Positions 33,468 through 37,681 of a DNA stretch of 37,681 bases are shown here, one piece after another. The position numbers were made by a program, and so were the translations under genes. The stretch lies in the NCBI RefSeq assembly GCF_031119625.1, contig NZ_JAVHZV010000028.1:1-37681 (forward strand), in the 5' to 3' direction. Each line of letters begins with the position of its first letter. The first letter of the stretch is position 1. The DNA comes from Pseudomonas sp. G34. GTDB lineage: Bacteria > Pseudomonadota > Gammaproteobacteria > Pseudomonadales > Pseudomonadaceae. The notes under the pieces were generated by a model. That model saw only the letters and a program-made list of their open reading frames with translations. It had not been told where the DNA came from and did not search any database.

Positions 33468-33510
33468 ATTCTAGCGAGAGCGCGGCAGGCGATATTTCCC
33501 AGATGCGACA
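33468..33510 (-). promoter_or_regulatory. ArgR-activated promoter of aotJ
   Basis: On the minus strand TGTCGC (33510-33505), 8 bases, AA (33496-33495), 5 bases fits the P. aeruginosa ArgR half-site TGTCGCN8AAN5 exactly. A -10 TAGAAT lies at 33473-33468. The -35 position (33496-33491, AATATC) is poor and lies inside the ArgR half-site, as expected for an activator touching RNA polymerase. A degenerate second half-site with AA in register may occupy 33511-33531. Confidence 0.65.
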
Positions 33511-33624
33511 ACTAATTACAGAAGCCAGAGGGCAACTGCCCGCGCATCTTGACAGAACAAAAATCAGCCAATTCTGACTCGTCAGTCCAGCCTGGGGTGT
33601 CACGCGAACGGCAGAAAAGCACAG

Positions 33625-33652
33625 GCCCCACGCAGGAAAACCGGCGTGGGGC
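33625..33652 (-). terminator. terminator after acsA
   Basis: GCCCCACGC (33625-33633) pairs with GCGTGGGGC (33644-33652), 24 bp beyond the acsA stop. On the minus strand a TTTT run comes 6 bases after the stem, so it is a moderate terminator. Confidence 0.65.
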
Positions 33653-33675
33653 GCTGCAGTGAAGCTGCTCTCAGG

Positions 33676-35637
<1,962 letters not shown>

Positions 35638-35659
35638 TGAATCACCTCGGTTATTGATG

Positions 35660-35667
35660 TTGTTCTT
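35660..35667 (-). promoter_or_regulatory. Crc/Hfq (CA) motif in the acsA leader
   Basis: The minus strand reads AAGAACAA, a match to AANAANAA, 22 bases upstream of the acsA ATG and continuing into ACATCAATAA. Hfq with Crc binds such sites in Pseudomonas to block translation when preferred carbon sources are present. Confidence 0.55.
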
Positions 35668-35679
35668 CTATGCCTTCCT

Positions 35680-35704
35680 TTGTAACCAGCCCCCCTCTTT
35701 ACAA
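35680..35704. promoter_or_regulatory. dyad upstream of acsA
   Basis: TTGTAA (35680-35685) and TTACAA (35699-35704) are inverted around 13 bases, 43-67 bp upstream of the acsA ATG. It could be a regulator site or part of the promoter. No regulator is assigned. Confidence 0.35.
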
Positions 35705-35846
35705 CCATTCGACCATGGTCTTACCGGCGCCGTCATGGGATTGACGCCAGAGGTGCCGTTGCAACGCGCAATTCGCGACGCAGCGGACATTCTCGCCACG
35801 ACGCTTTCGCTAAGCTATGCGCGGCCCCCGGATCAAGTGACCCTTC

Positions 35847-37403
35847 ATGCCCTTCTCCACCCTTCGCTCGCGCGGACATGCGCGGCGCCTGAGCACCTCC
35901 TTGGGGGTCGCGCTGTTGCCACTGCTGCTTGGCCTCCCGCTGATGTACTGGCAGGCGACCTCGTTGCTGCAGGCCCGCGCCGAACGAAGCGCCGCGGCCG
36001 CCCAGGCGCAGCTCGACGCCATGCTCGACGATGCGGCGCGGCTGGCCAGCGCAGTGATCGAGCTGTCCGGCCAGCCCTGCCAGGCCATCGAACAGGTCCT
36101 GCGCACCCAGGTGGCCATCAGCCCCTTTTCCCGTTCAGCCAGTCTGGTCCATGACGGCGTCATCTATTGCACCTCGCTGATGGGCGCCTACGACAACCAG
36201 GAAGATGCCGACGCCTACCTGCAAGGGCAGTTGCGCCTGATGGCCGGCAACAGGGTGACGCCGGACCGCGCCGTGCTGGTCTACCGCCAGGCCAAGGAGG
36301 GCCACGGTGCACTGATCGGCATCGATGGGCAGCACCTGATCAACCTGCTGCGCCTCAATGGCCAGGAGGTGGCACTGCAGATCGCGGTGGGCGACAGCTG
36401 GCTCAACGCCAGCGGCACCGTCACCTCGGCGAACCTGGGCGCGCCGACCGCGCATGCCTTCGAAAGCGCCTCCAGCCGCTATCCGTTCCAGGTGTTCGCC
36501 GGCTACCCGCCAGGCGCCACGCTGCAGTACATGCAGGCGCACTATCAACCGCAGTGGCTGCTGTTGTTGCTGCTCGGTGCCCTGGCTGGAGCCGCCACCT
36601 ACCGCTTCAGCCTGCGCTGCGCGTCGCCGGGCACGGAGCTCAAGCGCGCGCTGGACGCGGGCGAATTCGTGCCCTATTACCAGCCGGTGGTCGATGGGCA
36701 ACAGGGTTGCTGGCATGGCGTCGAAACACTGATGCGCTGGCGACATCCCACCGAGGGCCTGGTGTCGCCCGACCAATTCATCCCGCTGGCCGAACGCTTT
36801 GGCCTGATCGTGCCGATGACCCGCCAGCTGATGCAGCAGATTCGCGAGGATTTCGCCAGCCGCGTCGAACAGCTCCCGGCAGGCTTCCACCTGAGCATCA
36901 ACATCACGGCCGCCCATTGCCAGGATCTGCAGCTGGTCGGGCAATGCCGCGAGTTCCTCAGCGCCTTCCCTGCCGGCCACATCGTGCTGATTCTGGAGCT
37001 CACCGAGCGGCAGATGATCACTCCCAGCGAGGTCACCCGCCAGCTGTTCAGCGAGCTGCGCCAGCTCGGCGTACGGATCGCCATCGACGATTTCGGCACC
37101 GGCCATTCCAGCCTCGCCTACCTGCGCGAATTCCACATCGACTTCCTGAAGATCGACCGCAGCTTCATCGCCATGGTCGACTCCCACGCCTTGTCGCGCC
37201 ACCTGCTCGACAACATCCTCGACCTGTCCATCCGCCTGCAGCTGCCGCTGGTGGCCGAAGGCGTGGAAACCTCTGGACAGAGGCGTTACCTGAGCCAGCG
37301 AGGCGTGCGCTACCTGCAAGGCTATCTGTTCGCCCTGCCGATGCCGGCGGACGAGCTGTTCAGCGCACTGCAGACCCCACCCACAGCAGACCGCCACGCA
37401 TAA
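35847..37403 (+). CDS. CSS-domain EAL phosphodiesterase (c-di-GMP)
   Basis: 518 aa, inner membrane. A first membrane helix (about 19-37) leads to a periplasmic CSS-type domain (about 40-235) with Cys78 and Cys108. The usual CSS is CTS here (108-110). A second helix (about 236-252) leads to a cytoplasmic EAL domain (265-505). Active-site residues are all present: Glu293 (ETL in place of EAL), Asn352, Glu384, Asp414/Asp415 in DDFGTG, Lys435, Glu471 and Gln491. It should hydrolyse c-di-GMP to pGpG. In E. coli relatives the redox state of the periplasmic Cys pair controls activity. It has no GGDEF domain. The ribosome-binding site is weak. The gene stands alone, divergent from acsA. Confidence 0.9.
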   Translation: MPFSTLRSRGHARRLSTSLGVALLPLLLGLPLMYWQATSLLQARAERSAAAAQAQLDAMLDDAARLASAVIELSGQPCQAIEQVLRTQVAISPFSRSASLVHDGVIYCTSLMGAYDNQEDADAYLQGQLRLMAGNRVTPDRAVLVYRQAKEGHGALIGIDGQHLINLLRLNGQEVALQIAVGDSWLNASGTVTSANLGAPTAHAFESASSRYPFQVFAGYPPGATLQYMQAHYQPQWLLLLLLGALAGAATYRFSLRCASPGTELKRALDAGEFVPYYQPVVDGQQGCWHGVETLMRWRHPTEGLVSPDQFIPLAERFGLIVPMTRQLMQQIREDFASRVEQLPAGFHLSINITAAHCQDLQLVGQCREFLSAFPAGHIVLILELTERQMITPSEVTRQLFSELRQLGVRIAIDDFGTGHSSLAYLREFHIDFLKIDRSFIAMVDSHALSRHLLDNILDLSIRLQLPLVAEGVETSGQRRYLSQRGVRYLQGYLFALPMPADELFSALQTPPTADRHA

Positions 37404-37425
37404 AAAAACCCGGCCGGAGCCGGGT
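37402..37425 (-). terminator. terminator of the TRAP permease gene
   Basis: ACCCGGC (37408-37414) pairs with GCCGGGT (37419-37425) around CGGA. On the minus strand seven T residues follow, making it a strong terminator for the leftward gene. It adjoins the EAL stop codon. Confidence 0.85.
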
Positions 37426-37444
37426 CGAGAAAGCGTTACGTACC

Positions 37445-37681
37445 TCAGCTCATGCCCAGCCAGTTCGGCAGAGCCAGCGAGATGAACGGCACGTAGGTGA
37501 CCAGCAGCAGGAACGCCAGCATCATCAGCAGCCATGGCGACACCGCGCGTACCACCCGGGTCAGCGGCATGCCGGTGACCGCCGAGGTGACGAACAGGTT
37601 GAGCCCCGTCGGCGGGGTGATCAGGCCGATTTCCATGTTCACCACCATGATGATGCCCAGGTGGATCGGGTCGATACCCAG
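37445..37681 (-). CDS. TRAP transporter large permease (DctM-type), 3' part only
   Basis: The last 78 codons of a gene entering from the right edge. The reading frame is open to base 37681. Its first visible residues (LGIDPIHLGIIMVVNMEIGL) and ITPPTGLNLFV match the conserved C-terminal region of DctM large permeases. Such permeases import C4-dicarboxylates or other organic acids with a binding protein and a small permease. The P. aeruginosa neighbour of acsA is likewise a TRAP permease gene (PA0886). The 5' part is outside the window. Confidence 0.88.
   Translation of the reverse strand: MGIDPIHLGIIMVVNMEIGLITPPTGLNLFVTSAVTGMPLTRVVRAVSPWLLMMLAFLLLVTYVPFISLALPNWLGMS

Overview
This window is chromosomal DNA of a Pseudomonas or close relative. 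The signs are high G+C, long ORFs with strong third-position G/C bias, and gene neighbourhoods I know from P. aeruginosa and P. putida: acsA next to aotJQMP-argR, smc-zipA-ligA, and quiC-tetR next to a quinate/shikimate dehydrogenase. No prophage, insertion sequence, CRISPR array or tRNA was seen. Most of the window is housekeeping and nutrient-uptake genes.

Layout. (1) 1-372: at least four tandem rRNA-type promoters on the minus strand, firing off the left edge, where an rRNA operon is expected. (2) 400-6350: a quinate/shikimate catabolic island. It holds a broken aroQ (3-dehydroquinate dehydratase) remnant, a quinate/shikimate dehydrogenase, a TetR regulator, quiC (3-dehydroshikimate dehydratase) and an MHS transporter. 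Both control regions carry a PcaR-like box beside a related palindrome, which suggests joint control by the local TetR protein and the protocatechuate regulator. (3) 6360-10600: a DMT exporter, the 4.5S SRP RNA gene (ffs), an HU protein, an OPT-family transporter and a patch of intergenic repeats. (4) 10606-17613: ligA, zipA and smc on the minus strand. (5) 17870-22299: an MFS transporter, guaD, a DUF2383 protein and moaA. (6) 22675-27499: a caa3-type terminal oxidase (subunit II fused to cytochrome c; subunit I fused to subunit III) with small membrane proteins around it. (7) 27606-33510: an SLC13 carboxylate transporter, then the arginine/ornithine uptake operon aotJQMP-argR, with a good ArgR box upstream of aotJ and two hairpins between aotJ and aotQ. 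(8) 33676-37681: acsA with a Crc/Hfq-type motif in its leader, a CSS-EAL c-di-GMP phosphodiesterase, and the end of a TRAP large permease gene.

How the genes work together: the left island would import shikimate-type acids, oxidise them to 3-dehydroshikimate and dehydrate that to protocatechuate, which feeds the beta-ketoadipate pathway elsewhere. Its dedicated dehydroquinase is dead, so growth on quinate would depend on another AroQ. The right part handles amino acid and carboxylate uptake and acetate activation.

I found no convincing new multi-gene system. The most informative observations are the aroQ pseudogene, the shared operator pair in the quinate island, the stacked rRNA promoters, the aot operon lacking aotO, and the oxidase cluster with its unassigned small proteins.
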